From assembly GCF_006516955.1 (NCBI RefSeq), contig NZ_VHLG01000001.1:496001-560000 (forward strand): 64,000 bases of DNA, read 5' to 3'. Under the pieces are notes generated by a model that had not been told where the DNA came from, did no database searches, and worked only from the letters and a program-made list of their open reading frames with translations. The stretch is from Martelella alba (lineage in GTDB: Bacteria > Pseudomonadota > Alphaproteobacteria > Rhizobiales > Rhizobiaceae). A program made the translations under genes and the position numbers. Shown piece after piece: positions 61,972 to 64,000 of this stretch (position 1 is the stretch's first letter; each line of letters opens with the position of its first letter).

Positions 61972-64000
61972 GATATAAGGCCGCTCTGGCGCGCCACCGA
62001 CACGGCCAATGCGCGCCGGGAAACGCCCAGTTTGGAAAACAGGTTTTTCAGATGGAATTTGACCGTCGGCTCACCAACATTGAGCCGGCGGGCAATGGCC
62101 TTGTTCGGCAGCCCCTCGGCCAGAAGCGACAGGACCTCGACTTCCCGGTGACTGAGCAGTCCTCCGCGCGGCACGCGACGGACTTCGGGGATCACGACAG
62201 CCGCCAGATATTGCGCCGTCCTGTGCCCCATCCGGCTCAATCCGACACGGCGAACCATTTTGCGGATGGTCTCGGCAAGCGGCCGCCCCTCGTCACGATA
62301 TTGCTGTACCAGACCGGCCGGAAACGCCAGTGCCGCCACCTCTCCCAATGCGGTGATCGCCGCATCGTCATCGCCGGTCCGGGCGTAAAGCTCCGTCAGA
62401 AGCAGTTGCGCGCGCATCAGATGTTCGGCCCTTCGCGCAGCGCGCATGTCCGACACCAGCCCTTCCAGCAATATCTGCGCCTCCTCCAGCCGGTCCTGAC
62501 GCAGCCGCAGCCGCCCGATAGCAAGGCGTGCGTCCCACCACTCCCGATGGGTCGGCCAGGCAGAGCCGTCCGATATTGCCGGCCAATGCTGGGCCGTGGC
62601 CTCCGCAGCATCCAGCATGCCTGCGCGGGTCTGCAACTCACATCTCAAAACGAAAAGCGACTGCCTCAGGCGCGGCAGATCGCGTGCCTGTGCAAGAGCA
62701 AGACCGCTGTCAATCACCTCATGGGCAGCAGCTTCGGCCCCTTCGGTGAAACGTGATCTTGCCAGAACCCCATAGGCCTCCACATAGAAATCAACCCAGC
62801 CTTCGCCGCGCTCCATGATCGCGAGATCGCGTTGCATCAACTTGCCTGCTTCACTCACATTGCCCTGGCGATAGCGGATTGCGGCCAAAGGCACATCGGC
62901 AATCGCCAGCAGATTGGCGTCATTCCAGTACTGCCCGTGGATGATTGCGAAGGCTTTATCGAGATATTCAAGCGCTTTGAGACAATTGTTATCCAGCATG
63001 CTGATAAAGCCCAGATGGATAAACATGAAGGCCTGAGGATAGGTCGACCCCTCCTCCTGATAGAGGGCCAGCCCGCGCTCTGCTGTCTCCCTGGCGGATG
63101 GCAGATCCCCCATACGCGTGTAGCAGGTGGCAAGATGGTTATAGATCCAGCCAAGCCGCCAGGTATTTTCCTTGCGTTCCCCCTTGGCTTCTTCACGCAA
63201 TCGGGCAATACCGGCCATATCCATGGCGCGATCTTCATAGACCTCATTGAGGCTGTCGATGTGGCGTAGCATCCCCACCCAGTTTTCACTGGCAGGAATC
63301 CGTCCTTGCCGCGTGTCATCCAGAAGGGCATTCAGGACATCGCGCGCTTCGGTAATTTTTCCGGTCTTGCCCAGCATCACGGCGCGGCATAGCCGCAATG
63401 AAGGGGTCTTGAGAACGACCTGATGGGGAACCGCACGAATAATACCGCGCAGCACGGTATAGCCGGCTCTCAGGAAAAGCTCGACGCCCCCTGCATGCTC
63501 GATCGTTCTGACCGCCAGTTCATATTCACCGGCAATGGAAGAATGCAGTACAGACTTGGCCAGATTGCCATTTTCCGCGAATAGCCGGGCGGCGTGAATA
63601 TGACGCGCCTTGCGTTTCTCCGCCGTTTCGCCGCCATGTTGAATTTCCAGAGCACGCGCAACAACCGTTGACAGCCGAAACCAGCCGGCATTCTGCTCCT
63701 CCGTCTCAATCAGCGGTGCCAGTTTTTCGATCTTTCGCAAAGTCGCGTAATCATAGGGCAGTTCAGCCAGGGCAGACGCGATCTTCAGGGTAAAATTCTC
63801 GATCCCTTCAACGGCGCTGAGAACCCGGCTCTCCACCTCATCGAGAGAGGGAAACACCTCCTCATGCAGAAATTCACGATAGACGCGAGATTCCCCCTCA
63901 ATCAAAGCAGAGCGCTCAAGCCCACGCACGCCACGCTCCAATTCGCTGAGGGCCAGACGGTTCAGCGCCGGCCAGCCCCCCAGTGTCTCGCCGATCCTGT
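61947..64000 (-). CDS. MalT-like LuxR family regulator, C-terminal part (cut by window edge)
   Basis: Large ATP-dependent transcription regulator, truncated by the right edge. The visible 683 residues are open to 64000 and begin in the AAA/STAND ATPase region (GETLGGWPALNRLA), then a long helical TPR-like superhelix, and end with a LuxR helix-turn-helix (LSHREVEVLSLLAEGLPNKAIARRL near the C-terminus, given here only as motif). Walker motifs lie outside the window. It converges on the DUF917 operon and may control it; the ligand is unknown. Confidence 0.85.
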   Translation of the reverse strand, partial: RIGETLGGWPALNRLALSELERGVRGLERSALIEGESRVYREFLHEEVFPSLDEVESRVLSAVEGIENFTLKIASALAELPYDYATLRKIEKLAPLIETEEQNAGWFRLSTVVARALEIQHGGETAEKRKARHIHAARLFAENGNLAKSVLHSSIAGEYELAVRTIEHAGGVELFLRAGYTVLRGIIRAVPHQVVLKTPSLRLCRAVMLGKTGKITEARDVLNALLDDTRQGRIPASENWVGMLRHIDSLNEVYEDRAMDMAGIARLREEAKGERKENTWRLGWIYNHLATCYTRMGDLPSARETAERGLALYQEEGSTYPQAFMFIHLGFISMLDNNCLKALEYLDKAFAIIHGQYWNDANLLAIADVPLAAIRYRQGNVSEAGKLMQRDLAIMERGEGWVDFYVEAYGVLARSRFTEGAEAAAHEVIDSGLALAQARDLPRLRQSLFVLRCELQTRAGMLDAAEATAQHWPAISDGSAWPTHREWWDARLAIGRLRLRQDRLEEAQILLEGLVSDMRAARRAEHLMRAQLLLTELYARTGDDDAAITALGEVAALAFPAGLVQQYRDEGRPLAETIRKMVRRVGLSRMGHRTAQYLAAVVIPEVRRVPRGGLLSHREVEVLSLLAEGLPNKAIARRLNVGEPTVKFHLKNLFSKLGVSRRALAVSVARQSGLISQEPPSGS

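Noticed and set aside
1-64000. CRISPR arrays, insertion sequences, prophage genes and riboswitches
   Set aside because: No evenly spaced direct repeats, transposase or phage proteins seen; no riboswitch core could be recognised by eye.

Overview
This window comes from the chromosome of a moderately GC-rich alphaproteobacterium of the order Hyphomicrobiales (Rhizobiales), probably a Rhizobiaceae or Brucellaceae relative. The evidence is gene content and order: fabD-fabG-acpP-fabF; rpsF-rpsR-DUF2232-rplI-dnaB-alr-radA-cvpA-purF-SDR; psd-pssA; and rpoZ, rsh, acpS-lepB-rnc-era-recO. An Omp25/31-like porin and alphaproteobacterial dispersed repeats agree with this. I cannot name the genus.

Region by region. 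1-2770 holds fatty acid synthesis genes on the minus strand. 2963-5097 carries a Tas-like aldo-keto reductase and a CaCA cation/Ca2+ exchanger. 5393-15243 is a long plus-strand run of ribosomal proteins, replicative helicase, alanine racemase, RadA, CvpA, PurF and an SDR. 15397-18170 has a porin, a DUF1349 protein and an MFS exporter. 18499-23264 has cysS, a GFA protein, a citramalate synthase and RarD. 23542-29419 has a LOG-type phosphoribohydrolase, a LysM protein, an ATM1-type ABC exporter and the phosphatidylethanolamine pathway (psd, pssA). 29430-35360 carries housekeeping and damage-response genes (SRAP, Nudix, YgfZ, HD hydrolase, dual-specificity phosphatase, MscS, MOSC). 35357-42731 is the recO-era-rnc-lepB-acpS block, then rsh and rpoZ. 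43022-47629 has a NYN nuclease-like gene, smpB, dapA and a lytic transglycosylase. 47738-51262 is a pyruvate formate-lyase operon with an FNR/FixK-type box placed for class II activation. 51579-51668 is tRNA-Ser(GCU).

The right end, 52011-64000, is accessory. A nitroreductase with an extra N-terminal domain (minus) diverges from a plus-strand operon: hydantoin-racemase-like enzyme, two ABC permeases, a Tat-type binding protein, an ABC ATPase, a HyuA-like ATPase and two tandem DUF917 proteins. A MalT-like LuxR regulator converges on its 3' end. The cluster has no HyuB, no cyclic-amidohydrolase hydantoinase and no carbamoylase. I infer an uptake and ring-processing system for a hydantoin or thiohydantoin-like compound of unknown identity; it is the best candidate here for something undescribed.

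Two ~190-200 bp copies of a dispersed palindromic intergenic repeat (23299-23490 and 43659-43858), several unexplained palindromes and many intrinsic terminators complete the picture. I saw no CRISPR array, insertion sequence, prophage or riboswitch I could support.
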